A stretch of 64,000 nucleotides of DNA from Chamaecrista fasciculata. Lineage: Eukaryota; Streptophyta; Magnoliopsida; Fabales; Fabaceae. This document shows positions 34,510 to 47,242 of the stretch, one piece after another (positions within the stretch are counted from its first letter, which is position 1; each line of letters opens with the position of its first letter). Position numbers and translations under genes: made by a program. The notes below the pieces were generated by a model that ran no database searches, had not been told where the DNA came from, and worked only from the letters and a program-made list of their open reading frames with translations. The stretch is from positions 27,725-91,724 of the forward strand of contig QANZ01028856.1 in the NCBI GenBank assembly GCA_003254925.1, read 5' to 3'.

Positions 34510-34737
34510 GCTAGCTACTCCAAAATCAATCGTAAGGCTTCAAAAGTGTCGAATATATTCTGATCATTTAACCGAGCTCCCCAAACTGCATATATATAGC
34601 CTTTATTCCTATCACTTTGTTCCTGCTAAATGCATATATAATATGGATATAGATGATAGGAATAAAGGCTATATATAGGAATAAATAAATATATATTAAC
34701 ATGTTGAAATTAACCAAGCAGCGCACCCCCAACTAAC

Positions 34738-35760
34738 ATATACAATAAAATCATGCCAAGAGTAATGGTCAATAGACTTCAAGGTATCATGAATTCTCTT
34801 TAATTTATCTCCCCATTTCAGAATGTCTTCCTAAAGGTTCAGCTTATTGCTGATAACATTTTCTTAATTAACTTCTAAGTTAATGTCTTTCATTCATAAG
34901 CTAAGAAAGGTAAGTCGCATTGGGTGCTCTCAAAGTGGATATACTAAAGCTTATGATCGGCTAAATTGAGAATTTCTGAATGTTGTTCTTTGATGGATGA
35001 ATTTGCCTAACTCTTTCATTAAGTGCATCATTCATTATGTTACTTCAGTTTCATTTTCCTTACTTCTTAATGGCCAGATTTCTGCTGAGTTCCAGGGAGC
35101 TAGGGGTTTGAGATAGGATGATCTGTTGTCTCTTTATTTTTATATCCTTTGTATGAATGTGCTATCCTGTTTGTTAATAGATTTTGAGAAGACTAAGCAC
35201 GTAGAAGGCATTCAATTTGCGAGGAAGGGATCACGAATTACTCATCTTATGTATGATGATGATCTAATAATCTTTTTTAAAGCCTCCATGCAAGCAACTG
35301 GAAATCTCAAAGCCATCTTGGACAATTTCTATACGGCTGCAGATATGTCTATTAATAAACAAAAATCTAATATTGTCCTTAACCCAAATACACCGCCTAC
35401 TTTTAAAAAATTCTTCTCGTTAACGTTTGGAGTTAACTCCTCTAACAAGCTAGGAAGATATTTGGGTGTCTTTGTTGATGATTGTCATGATTACAAGCAC
35501 AATTTCAACGATCTAGTGAGTAAAATTCAAAGGAGGCTTGTCTGGGTGGAAAAGTAATCTTCTATCGTAGGCTAGTTGACTGACACTCATTAAATCGATC
35601 ATTCAAGCAGCGTTTTGTCAGCACTTTCTTTTCATGCCCAAGAATTTGGGTGGCTTAGGTCTCCATGATGCTTATCTGGTAAACCAAACTTGTCATTTTG
35701 TTGTTAAAAATATTTCAAGGGATGAGATGTTCGAGTTTGTATCGTATCGCCTTCTTTAAA
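34738..35760 (+). pseudogene. Decayed LINE (non-LTR) reverse transcriptase
   Basis: Conceptual translation shows the RT order of plant L1-like LINEs. A region like KIMPRVMVNRLQGIM is followed by KAYDRLN, FIKCIIHYVTSVSFSFLLNG and ARGLR, then the open piece 35126-35557 with the catalytic-type motif THLMYDDDLIIFF, and a distal GGLGLHDAYLVN-like stretch near 35645-35690. The frame is broken by several stops (for example within the KAYDRLN region and after GARGLR) and shifts. Only the RT part is present; endonuclease and tail are absent. An old, dead fragment. Confidence 0.8.
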
Positions 35761-36471
35761 TTTCGGTGAGTAACAAAAGTAATTTTTATAGTTGCATTCA
35801 ATCATTTAATATTTAGATCTAAACTGAAATCTAATAGATAAATTTATGCATGTTATCTCTTTCTGCATGTCTGTAACAAGCTTTTGTAGCTTTCCAGATG
35901 TAACTTACCATTCCTTTTTCCAACATTCAAAAGTTAAACAACCGAAGCATATAATTTTTACCAAATTAACGATTTTTTTTTTGGCCAGATTACCAAATTA
36001 ACGTTAGCTTACGTAAACAAGGAAAATATCTTCGAAGAAAATTGAGTAATAGAGCCAAGCCGCTATTGACTTACTGTGGTGCGGTCCTCACCTTTGAAGC
36101 AATAAAAGAACGAATTTCGCAATGCCTCTATAGGCTACCCTGGTAAGTATTAAGTAGTAAGGACATGATGCAACAAAAGTTGGAACAAATTATAGGAAAA
36201 TCAATGGAAAAAATACATGACATGACATGGAACAAGAAACCTCAACAAATTATTCACTCGAATAAAAATTCTCCCCAATTTTTTTACCAGAAAAGAGAGC
36301 GGCGGAAGGATTATGTAGTACAACTACAAGGTCACAACACAATCATTCGATAAAACAATTCACCAAGAACCGAATGCGAGACCAAAGATCAAGAAACAGG
36401 AAATATCCCAAATTACAACTTTAATCCTATACAAGATATTCTATGTTACAGAATAGATGAGTAAAATCAAG
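35761..36471. other. Intergenic, 3' side of KLCR gene
   Basis: Short frames only. The right part is the 3' untranslated flank of the minus-strand KLCR gene. Confidence 0.45.
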
Positions 36472-39366
36472 TTAAATTCTAAAACCCAAGCCAGGCCACC
36501 TCTTTGTCCCCTCCTTCTTTGTTCTCTTCGAGTTGGGATCGATGAGATTTTCCAGAGACTTTGCCTTTCTGTCTCGTGTCTTGCCTGCCTCTTTCAGAAG
36601 CTCGGCCAGCCTTCTCTTCTCATCTTCAAAATCCGGATTTGCAATTCCAAGCTTTTCCTCTCTCAATTTAAGGACATACTCCAAGATCTCAATTGCATCT
36701 CCCACCCTGAAGAATTCCATACCATGAAATTATGTTAAGACCCAACCAAAGATGTATGGATCAGAGCAATTAGGCATGAAGTAATCAAGATTTTTGAGGC
36801 AGGAATCTTAGTGCTACGAAATTATGCATCTTACAAGGACGTTAATGTATTCTACAAATAAAATAGAACACTGACAAAAATCAGAAAAAGAACAATAAAT
36901 TCAGGCTTCATGCATAGAATGTAAGCAAGGTATTATTAAAGAGGAGACAAAGCAATAGATCAACTCTAAATGAACCCTTGGAAGATGATTAGATGAGTAC
37001 CAAAACAATAGTAACTCCTCAAACTGAATCATCAGCTTCGAAGAGCATAACTTTTTCCTTTTTGGGTTAATCTAGCTAAAATGGCTAGCATACTAAACAA
37101 CCATATTATCCAAAAGCTTTCAATTTAAAGTTTCCAATGATTTGCCTCTACTGCACAAGTATAACAGCAAAGAGAATGTTAACAAAATGATATCACCTTC
37201 CCATAGCATCATAAGTTGCCGCAAGATTGCTGTACACTCCAAGAGTATCTTGATGGCATGGGCCACACTCCTGTTCAAGAATTCCCCTAGCTTCTTCAAA
37301 TAACTCAGCAGCCTCGTCTATCTTGAACAGTTGTACACAAGCCAATCCCATCTGGTTCAGAACAACCCCAAAGAAGGCAGACTTCCTTTCCCCACTGGCT
37401 CTAAGTTTTGCTACAGCACTCTCAAAGGAGTTCCTTGCTTCTTCATACCTCCCAATCATGTAAAACATCACTCCCATTCTTGCTTCTATGCCTGCAATTG
37501 TGCTCTGTTGTCCTGGTTTATCCTCCAATAACTTCATTGCCTTTTGTAAGAGTTTTAAAGCCTCCTCAGGCTCATCAACTGATTCAAAAATGGCTGAAAC
37601 TTCTGTCAACCCACTAGCAATCTCTTCTGCTGTGGTTCCAGGCACTGGTTTTGAGTAAATTCTTAGAGCATTTTCACAATAGGATTTGGACTCTCTCAGT
37701 TTTCCAGTCCTGTGATACAAATCAGCAAGACGTACAAAAACAGATGCAACTGAAGGGTGGTTTTCACCTTTTGATGATTTGAAGACAGTAAGTGCCTTCT
37801 GGTAGGAGAAGATAGCTTCATCAAAGCGACAAAGCGACATGTAAATGTTTCCAATACTGACATCAATAGCAGCAACTTCATTGTCTTGCCCATTTGCAAT
37901 CATTGCCATACTGGCAAGAACAAGGTGCTCAAGAGCTGACTCGTAATCTCCCTTTGCCTCGCATACAAGTGCCATAAGTCTTCTATCTGCTGCTTCTTCA
38001 AGAGATGCTGGTTCACTGTGTGCACGATGAATCTCAAGAGTTTTTTTGCACAGTTCCTCAGCCTTATCAAACTGCATTGCTTGAACATTGGCCTCAGCTA
38101 AGTATCTGGCATATAAAAGTCAAATTTGATTTACATAATAAGTTTCTAAAATAAATCAAGCATCATATTTTTAAAATAGAACAAGTAACACCTAATTACG
38201 ATTATCAAATGCAGGTAAATAAACACTTAAACAAGCGCATATCTTTGGGTGGTGACTGGTGAATGATAATTAGGGACAGCTGAAACATTCTGGAATAGAT
38301 CAATTCACTACAGTTCTAGCACATCCAATCAAAAGACCAAAAGCAACGTGAGGTCTACAACGACCAAAAAAAGATAGTGGATTGTAGGGACGGGGCATTC
38401 ATCTTCCAGATAATAATGCAACTATTCAAGATCAATTTCAAGAGAATAGATGAAATATCTTTAAATTAATGTCTGTCGGTTTTAAATAATTGTGAGGTCA
38501 ATTTAGTAACACACATTTCGCACATACAAAATTTGCGTTTTCCAGTGGATATTAAAACCCAATGTAAGATGTGAATTACGAAATAGGATTTCATTTTTTT
38601 CCTTCTTTAGTTCAAATTAAACGGCGGAATTGTGAAAATTACCCGGAGGTGCATCAAAATAAAGAAATATGATTAAATTCGCAAAAATTTATAAAAAAAA
38701 AATAAATAAAAAAAACAGCGACCTGCAAGTCTCTCCAACTCTTGGATCCGTCTCACCCAATGCTTCGATCTGGATCTTGAGGCCTTCATCATAGCATGAG
38801 ATGGACTTGTCGACCTGGCCAAGCATGGAGAAGGTATCCCCTAGTTGCATATAACCAGAGAAAGCGGCAAGGGCGTGATCCGCACCCCTAGCGACATCGG
38901 GAACCTGGATCGCTCGCTCGAGCACGGGGACGGCTTCCTCGAACCTGCCTAAGCTACAATAAATAGCGGCTAGAACGTGCAAGCTCATAGCGAGGTCCAA
39001 GCTGGGCTCTCCGTCAAGTGCACACCGCTCGAAGGATTTGGAGGCCCTAATGGCATAATCGAGAGCCTTGGCAGGACCTTCGCCGGAGGCGATGGTGTCT
39101 CGGGCGAGCTTGAGAAGGAAGGGGCCGAGATCGGGGTTGTCGAGGGAGGCCTCGAAAAGAGCAGGGTTAGGAGAGTCGGGAAGCTTCTTTTTGCGATCCG
39201 GTGAGGGTTTGGCTCGGGAGGGTGAAGGAGACGGTGGTTTCTTCGGAAGAGGAGAAGGTGTTTTGTGGTTAGTGGAGTCCGATCTCTGTGGGGTTTGGGC
39301 TTCCGGCACTGAGATTCGCAGGGGTGGAGCATCAGGGGGAGTTTTGACCGAAACCAAACCAGGCAT
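36472..39366 (-). CDS. Kinesin light chain-related (KLCR/CMU) TPR protein, 595 aa, three exons
   Basis: Exons (minus) are 39366-38723, 38105-37197 and 36706-36472, with phase-2 junctions (AG+A and AG+G). The start is the ATG at 39364-39366, giving MPGLVSVKTPPDAPPLRI, the N terminus known for plant KLCRs. The longer open frame begins at a non-ATG codon and is not used. Residues about 25-75 are Pro/Ser/Lys-rich and disordered. From about 95 to 560 there are many tetratricopeptide repeats (for example AMSLHVLAAIYCSLGRFEEA, AFSGYMQLGDTFSMLGQVDKS, SVASVFVRLADLYHRTGKL, GVYSNLAATYDAMG). A basic C-terminal tail ends GTKRWPGLGFRI. KLCR proteins tie cellulose synthase complexes and cortical microtubules to the plasma membrane together with IQD proteins. 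Complete by length and ends. Confidence 0.93.
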
Positions 39367-40885
39367 GGTGGTGACTGAGGAAGATGATGAAGAAATCGGT
39401 ATGACTATGAGATCAGGAGGTTGTGGGTTTCTGTGAGTGAAATCTTCCAAGGCAGATGAAACCAAGTCCCCCAATTAAAAGAATATTTTTAAGAAACGAA
39501 AAAAGAAAGAGAGAAATAAATAAATAATAGGTGAGGGATTGTAAGTGTATAATAATTATTACAAGAAGTATGGATTAGAACTGGGCACCATTCTCAACCA
39601 TATTTGTGCGTTTTGGGTTTTGCAGATCAGATGTCTCTGCTATTATCAAAAGTATGACGGACGTTTCACGGTTTTCACTTTCAGCAGGTCATTATGGTCA
39701 TTCTACCTCTCTCGCCACGGGATTTGTATAATGTACCATTCTTTTTTTTTCTTTTTTCTTTTTCATTTCCTCTACCATGGCAACGCCAAAATTATTCATT
39801 TTGTGCTGATATTCATACTGTTGAGAAGGAAATTTGAGCAGCTAAATGACAAGTAATGTGTTAGTGATAACGAAACAAAAATTCACCAATAAATGAAATT
39901 CTAAGTTCCGTTTTTGAGAGATAAATTAAAATCCAACAGTTTCACATTAAGTTATTTAGAGCAGCACATGGATGAAAATGAAAATGAAATAATGGAGGCA
40001 GTGGATTTATTTGTGGAATGTCTTAATTAAGGAGTCGCAGCTTGATTATTTGGGATTTTCAGTGGAAGCGCTTGGCAAACTGACATAACCAGTGTTTCTC
40101 AAAAACGCCTGTTGATATATTAATCAATGCATTATTTGCAACGTAGCATCTCAAAATTAATTGAAGCATAATTAGACAGAATTGTAGGGTAAATAAGGAG
40201 AGTTTAGCTCTACTAATCCGGATACTAACTTTCCAAAGATATGGGCCATGCACTCCAGACAGGTTAGGCATATTTCCTTGACTTATTGTCATTCATCCTC
40301 CTACACACACATGAATAGTAAAGTAAAAGGCAATTATTGTTCAACTAATGATATCATTACAGATTTGGTAATTGAATTTGTTAGCTAAAATTATATGAGC
40401 AATTGGTGAGAAGCCAGCATTATAGTTTGAAATTTGTACACAACCCTTTAATTTTTCCTTTTCTAATTACTAGTAGAGGTAGATGGCTGAAACTTGAGAC
40501 CCTATTTTTCAACCCAACGAAACATACCTTGTATTAATTATCATTTATATATCTCCCCTCCAACCATGTATAATGTATAACTTATTTTTTGACATAAGAT
40601 ATTTTATATCAACACTTCCATCTCTTAAACACCTCCAAGTCTTATCATCCTCAAGTGGAGGCTTCCTTCCATCTCTTTGATGTATTTTGCTCTTCGAGAA
40701 AAGGCTTTAGTTTTTTTTATACCTTAGAGACTTTCACTTCTCAAGAGGAAATTTTCATCTTTCAAATGTTTTTGAGGCTTCCCTTTCTCTTGGATGTGTT
40801 TCCATCTTTCGGATGTTTTTCTCTACTTAGGTGGAGGTTTCCTTCTACCCCCAAATCTTCCTTTCTCTTACTATGATAGTATTCA

Positions 40886-40918
40886 ATTAATTAATTAATT
40901 AATTAATTAATTAATATA
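40886..40918. repeat. (ATTA)n microsatellite
   Basis: About eight tandem copies of atta/taat. Confidence 0.9.
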
Positions 40919-41005
40919 CTTAAATAGATATACTAATTAATAATATTAAAAATAGTCTTATTATTTAAGAGTAATAGTAACTCTCTTATATACTTAACTA
41001 AACAT

Positions 41006-41062
41006 TATAAACTATTCAATATGGGACTTCATAAAATAACTATTCAATATGGGACTTCATAA
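41006..41062 (+). repeat. 28-bp tandem duplication
   Basis: The unit containing actattcaatatgggac and then ttcataaaat occurs twice in direct succession with no visible difference. It is probably replication slippage. Confidence 0.8.
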
Positions 41063-43244
41063 AATAGGAGTCATGTAGGAACACTAATAATTAATGGTTA
41101 AAAAAAACTAATAATTATCATTTAAGTGGCCTAAAATTTATTCCCCTTGCGAATTTAAACAGCTAAACACGACTCTAAAGTTATGCCACAATAATAATGC
41201 TCGTCTCCAATCACGATGTGCTGGTTGGAAATTAAATATAACTTGTATTGTGGTGGATGTTGAAAATTATAATACGAGAATGAGTATTCCTAGAGTGGTT
41301 GCAAGTTGCCAATTTTTAAGGACTACCATACTACTGGATCTATTATTCTCCAATTAGGTTATGCAATCTTTAAGTAAACAATATGCCAGCAATGCCCGCA
41401 TACACACAAAAGTGAAAATCAATTACTGTAACTTTTTTGTGGGATGTTATGGTTTTGTGGAGAATTAGACGACAAATTAAGTTGATTCATATTAATGATT
41501 AATGCTTAGCCAAACAAACATATATTAATTATTAATGATTGACATATATAGATAATTGAGATGCATGGGATAGTGTGGATCACATCATTAACCCACGGCA
41601 CTTAACATGATACTGACATTCTACCATCATCTGCAAAATAAATTGCTCACCCACTTACTATCAAGTATATTAGCGTCTAAATAATTTTAAAATGACTGGA
41701 GTAATTGAGTATATATATACTCAAATCCTGGCATTCATGCATGCTTATGATAAACAACATATTAGTAAACAGTACAAAAATTAGGTAGTTATCTTAAGTG
41801 AATACATGAAAGAGTTGATTCATTATTGTTTGCTTTGTTATCTTTACTCATAAAGAAAATTCTTTTGTTAGTAACCGGTGTGACTTGTGAGGCATGAGTA
41901 CCTAACAGTCTACCGAGAATTATCAGCTTCCATGCATATATATGCTGTGTTCCCTTCATCTGAAAGGGGTTTCAGCCACAGTAGAGGACACAAGTTAGAA
42001 GCACCAAATGAATAATACACATTCAATCATTTTACCTGACTGGCTTGGGTTTCAACTTTCAAGATCCAGCTCCAGACTCCAAGGACAAGAGTTTGCCTTT
42101 AGGGAATTGCTAAGAAAAGACCCTTTGCTATAGCTATTGCATCTCTCACCGTTGGATTTGTTAAATGTATGGGGTCACATATACTTTTTTATTATTTTCT
42201 TTTTAGATTAAAATAAATTATGGAGAGAGAAAGACACATATTAATTTGTTTAAGCTATAGAGCTCATTGCAGCATTTCCCTTGCCTTTATCACCCTGACT
42301 GCCATATTTTAATATGAATATAGAGAACCTGCTTACCTGGATACAGTTCAACAAAGAGCAAACGGAAGACGATCATTGAAATTCTGGTCTTGAGATCCAT
42401 AAAGTTAGTAAAACCGGTACCAACGAATATAGCTTGTTTTCGGATCCGGGTTTAACCTCACCAAATCACAAAATAGAACAGGTGTGTGTATGTTCTTGCA
42501 CCCTGTTTATTATTGGCAACATGTCCATTTATGAGAAGCTCAATCCCTAATCACTCGATGCTTATAACAACAGGTATACGCACCATTAATTTCAGCCTTC
42601 GATGCATACACTCGACAATACCAGTTCAATTTTCAGATATGAGCAAAGCCACAGATGACCGTGTTATATTTCTCTCTTCGCCAACGCCTCTAACTAACAC
42701 GTCAATCTTGCGCAAACTCGTTAGCTCCCGTAGAGATTTTTTTATTTATTTTTCTTTGGCCCGAGCTCCCCTAGAGATTTGTTGCCGGGATTTTGTTAAT
42801 AAAAATATATCATGCAAAACCTTTTTTTAGAAACAAATAGTACGTATTATTAAGTTATTAACTTATAAGATATATTGGTTAGTCATAATTTTATTAAAGG
42901 AAGTTGAGATTAACAAAAACTAAGCATAAATTTTCTCTTGATATTTATCGGAGAATATGATTTGTTGCAACTATATTTTCCAATATTCTATCTCAGTCCA
43001 TTTGCAATGCGGAAATAGGTTGATAATATGCCAACCAATTCAAAAAAACCTGGAAGGCAATGTAAAGTGGTACTCAGTAAAAAGAAACTATTTGCATAAA
43101 AGCAAATAAAGAACCATGTGAAGAATATGCAGTTACTACTTACTACACATTGCACACCACTATATCACCATTTGCAATCAATAATGGCAGTCGTAATGAA
43201 ACTTCCTTAATATCGGAGGACGGAGGGAGGACCTTGTCTGAAGA

Positions 43245-46070
43245 CTAAGAGTGCTGGTACAGCAGTCCCACTTCTGCAGCTCCTGATGCAGACTTCAAAC
43301 GCACGTCACCAGCGTATTTTAATCTGGCTCGAAAAGAACTCCCATCAGACATCTGCCTCACAAAACGAGTAAACCGTACCCAAAAACGAGGTCCAAACAT
43401 TTTCCCATCCATTCTCACAAAGTTGAATGAGAAGGGACGCTTTTCAATCCCATCTGTGTAGAACTTTGACATCTTCAACACCTGCTCGAATGCTGCATCA
43501 TTCAAATTAGATGAAAAGTTTTGGCCTTCCACTGGTATGTCAAAAAGCCTAGCAGCCAACAACAGCTGCCTAAGAAAACCTTCCGGGCTGCCATCTGGGT
43601 TTTTCTTATTGTCTACTGAACCTTGCACTTCAAAACATGAGCAACACATACCAAATCCATACTTACTCAACATGCGGGTAATGGGTAAGTATCCATTCCC
43701 GTTTGAAGCATTGTAATAGCCTGCCGTTAACTCCAATGGATGGAAATCTGCGGTATAGTGTCCGTGAATGGCAGCTACTTTTGCTGATATATTGACTTCT
43801 GTACCCCTAAATATAGTTTCAGCTTCCCTACAAATTCTCTCTCCATGCAGTAGCAGCATCCCTGAATACCACTCGAGAAAAAACTTACTTCGTGGTGAGT
43901 GCCAAAAATTATCCTCCCTTCTTAAAAACAAAGTATTCTCAGGATTGTGCCTCCAATTTCCAGCCTCCTGTGGAGCACCATATCCCCATTCATTCATTCC
44001 GATCTCTCTTGCGCAAGCATTCAAAGACGCAAGCATATACTGATGAGAGGTAACAAAAAAAAAAGGAGGAATTAAATGCTAATTGCACAATGTCTTAAAG
44101 ATAGTAAATTAGTTATCACCAAAATTTCCCAGAGCACATAAGTCGTTGAGATGTCAAATACAACTCTACAAACTTATAGCAGAGTAGCAGAAGCATAACC
44201 TTTTTACCAACCTTATCATAACACTGAAATTCTCCAAGTTCAGGTGATGCTATCCAGGGCGAAGCCTGTATTGACTTCGGATAAGAGCAAAAGGGATATC
44301 TTAATTCACCACCAGGACCCATACCAATTTGTACTCCCTGCAAGATTAAAACAAACTACAATAAGCATCTAACCCTAATAGCAGGGAATCTGAATCTATC
44401 AGGCTAGCATCCCAAAGTGTTTAGGTGACAGTTTACTGTTATGATAATGCCAAGGTAAGGCCTGAAGGTGTCCCTGAAGTCCCTCATAAAATCAGCATAT
44501 GCTTGAATGGGAGATCGTCCATACAGCACGGGAAGAATATCACATCCAAGCGAAATGTATTCAGAATTTACCATCCCAAACTTGTCTGAATATACTAAGT
44601 CCGGATCTTTTTTAATCTCATCAAGCACCCATAGAGGAAGGGATATCCTACACGGAGGAACAAACTTCCGGAGTGTGAGGCTCATGGCTTGGAAGGAAGA
44701 AGAGGCATCGAAAGCAAGTCACAATCAAGAGAAAACCAAACAAATTCCAGTTTTAGATCATAATAGCCCAGGTAACAATGGTCCAAAGTATCAACTTGGA
44801 AAACCTCCGATTATAATTACTATCTTCCTATATCCCACCCACTATTAAATGGTAATCATGACCATCAATAAAAAAATTCAAGACTTAAGCTTCACAAGAT
44901 CCAGTCTCTGACAGAGGAGCAACCACCAAATATCTCATATACAAGAAAATCATAAAATTGGCGAACCCAAAAATATATGTATATTTTTTTTAAAGAAGTG
45001 GTCCTTAGATACTTTAATGTATTTTTCTTTTTTCTTTTTTCCGGTTGAAGAAAAACCTAACAACATTAACTGGTGCAGAGGTTCAACATTGGCAATGAAT
45101 CTACGGTCGAAGGAGGGATATACTTCAACAGTGCTAATCCCAAAACAGACAAAAGAAATAGCACTATTACTAATCTAGACTGCAAACCAGAAGCGATATA
45201 CATTATCAGGTCAAACCTCTCCCGGCAGCGTTGAGGTTGGGAATTCCAGAAAAAGAAAAAAAGCGAAATGCACTCCAAATTGTAACACAATCTGAGAAAT
45301 GTTGGAACATTTGAAATGAAAACCTCCATTTAAGCTATATCCCAAATCCCTTACTATTTAAGTATTTAATGCTTGAAAGTAAGTAAGAAGATTATTGTCA
45401 TAGAGCCACATCAGCGTTTTCATCATAAAATCTCCATAGAAGCATTCTAGCAACACCAGTCAATCAAATTGAAAATCACAATATGCTACCACCATACTGA
45501 TAGAATCTAGTCAATTAACACATACCAATTAGGATCGGCAGCACCGGAGCCGCACTGATGAAACGCGAGAACAACTCGAACCTTGAGGCCGCAGGTGCGG
45601 GCCAGCATGATGAGTTCCCTATACCCTCGCCAATTATAAACCCTAGGCTCATTCCTCTCAACCAAACCCCACCAAATTTCCAAAACCACGCCTTCTACTC
45701 CAGCCAGAGCGAGTGTCCTGAGTGAGGACATCGTAGCTTTGGGCTTGCGGAGCTGCCCCCCAGGGCCGACGGCATTGGTTGGGAGCGTGACGAATACCGG
45801 CGATCCGCTGCTCTGACGGTGAGGGGGGAAATCGTGGTGGAGTTCGTAGGGGAAATCTCCATTGTCCGGCGAGACAGAGCCACCAGCATCAGAGGATTTA
45901 GAGGAGTTGAGACGGGAGGATAGGACGAGTCGACGAGTTAAATTTGAGCGCGTTTGGTTTCTGCGAAAGTGAGAGGTGAGAGAGGGGAAGCGCGAGAGGC
46001 GAGACAATTGGGTCCGAGTGGAGCAGAAAGAAGGTGTAAAAGTGGGAGGCGATGGAGATGCGATGGCCAT
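43245..46070 (-). CDS. Beta-amylase family protein (GH14), plastid-type, possibly non-catalytic, 558 aa, four exons
   Basis: Exons (minus) are 46070-45526, 44647-44437, 44337-44212 and 44039-43245, all phase-consistent. The splice acceptor at 44648 restores the family length across DPNW/ISLPLW. Residues 1-60 are Ser/Arg-rich, a probable chloroplast transit peptide. The GH14 barrel starts [11 protein letters not shown], then [19 protein letters not shown]. The first catalytic Glu is present (GGELRYP, about residue 263), as is a Glu where the second is expected (CSCFEVQG, about 431). The neighbourhood is altered: the flexible loop reads GSGAAD for the usual GGNVGD, FTCxEMRD has become CSCFEVQG, and GIHWHY has become AIHGHY. 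There is also a small insertion after ELRYP. It could therefore be a regulatory pseudo-enzyme such as members of the BAM4/9/10 branches, or a low-activity enzyme. Subfamily not certain. Confidence 0.9.
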
Positions 46071-46714
46071 TGAAAAGTGGAAAGTTAGGGTTTCAAAGGT
46101 GAGCGAAAATGAAGGAGGTGACCGAAAGAGAGAGAGAGAGATAACAGAAGTTAGTTAACGAGTTACAGAAGGAGCAGCGTGCGGAGGTTATAGAGTATAC
46201 ACACTACTCTACGCCTCTCGCGCCCGATGGAGAGGGCAGATTATCTGCCAGAAACAAAACCATTTTTCAATTTTTCCCCTTTTTTCTAGAATTCAAGCAA
46301 TTGAAGCAAACACATGTTACTTTCCCTTCCCACCGCTAAACTTCACCATTTCTCTTTGATTCATTTTTTATAATATAATAATAATAATAATAATAATATT
46401 TTTTGCAAAATAATTATATCCTTTTTTGATTAAGCAAAATAATTATATCAACATTCATGAATCATGTATATTTTTTATTCTCGAAAATTTCATCAATTAT
46501 TTACTACAATTTATACTTTTAACATAAACATTAATATCATTAAATTGTAAAAGTTATCTATATCATTTATTCCCATATTTTTTCATTCTTCACTAAATTG
46601 TTTGAACCTTTCATTATCTATGTAACTTAAATTTAACACTATTTTTTAATTTTATTTTTAATACTTTTTTGGTCAATTTTATTCTTAATATTTTTATATT
46701 TTAATTAATTTTAT
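46071..46714. other. 5' flank of the beta-amylase gene
   Basis: Leader and promoter region. It includes a (GA)n run near 46128-46140 and an (ATA)n microsatellite at about 46374-46402, then AT-rich DNA up to the N block. No gene seen. Confidence 0.5.
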
Positions 46715-47093
46715 NNNNNNNNNNNNNNNNNNNNNNNNNNNNNNNNNNNNNNNNNNNNNNNNNNNNNNNNNNNNNNNNNNNNNNNNNNNNNNNNNNNNNN
46801 NNNNNNNNNNNNNNNNNNNNNNNNNNNNNNNNNNNNNNNNNNNNNNNNNNNNNNNNNNNNNNNNNNNNNNNNNNNNNNNNNNNNNNNNNNNNNNNNNNNN
46901 NNNNNNNNNNNNNNNNNNNNNNNNNNNNNNNNNNNNNNNNNNNNNNNNNNNNNNNNNNNNNNNNNNNNNNNNNNNNNNNNNNNNNNNNNNNNNNNNNNNN
47001 NNNNNNNNNNNNNNNNNNNNNNNNNNNNNNNNNNNNNNNNNNNNNNNNNNNNNNNNNNNNNNNNNNNNNNNNNNNNNNNNNNNNNNNNNNNNN
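46715..47093. other. Assembly gap (379 N)
   Basis: An undefined block. The sequence on the right is the end of a long LTR-like repeat; the sequence on the left is unrelated AT-rich DNA. The missing 3' part of the Gypsy element and the rest of the LTR-like repeat should fall here, which would need far more than 379 bp. Confidence 0.9.
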
Positions 47094-47242
47094 TTTAGAT
47101 TAATTATCTCATAATTAATCACGGATTGTTATCATAGTAAACATGCTAATAATATGATAACCATTAATTTATCTCCATAAATTAATTGATATGTTCTCAA
47201 CATATCTATAAAATGATTGGCCCTAGGGCACAATCTCCAACA
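47094..47242 (-). repeat. End of a second copy of the 2.3-kb LTR-like repeat
   Basis: This 149-bp stretch matches 51926-52073 closely (same tttagattaattatct start, gattggccctagggc and aatctccaNca end). Read on the minus strand it begins TGTTGGAGATT, a TG-type LTR start. It directly abuts the Gypsy RT frame, which it interrupts. The rest of the copy is lost in the N block. Confidence 0.8.

Larger units (their letters stand above)
39367..43244. other. Long intergenic stretch without genes
   Basis: Nearly 4 kb in which I see no coding gene. It holds poly-pyrimidine sequence near 39740-39770 and AT-rich DNA. A (ATTA)n run at 40886-40918 and a short tandem duplication at 41006-41062 are listed separately. 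Frames at 39545, 40655 and 42486 have no recognisable content. Confidence 0.5.

Noticed and set aside
39367..39474. N-terminal extension of the KLCR frame
   Set aside because: The longer frame begins at a TTG codon; the ATG at 39366 gives the conserved family start.
44648..44686. Upstream start or alternative acceptor for beta-amylase exon 2
   Set aside because: Using the further acceptor adds 12 residues into a loop of fixed length; the acceptor at 44648 restores the family spacing and completes the Trp codon.
46694..47122. Open frame spanning the N block
   Set aside because: It consists almost only of unknown bases.
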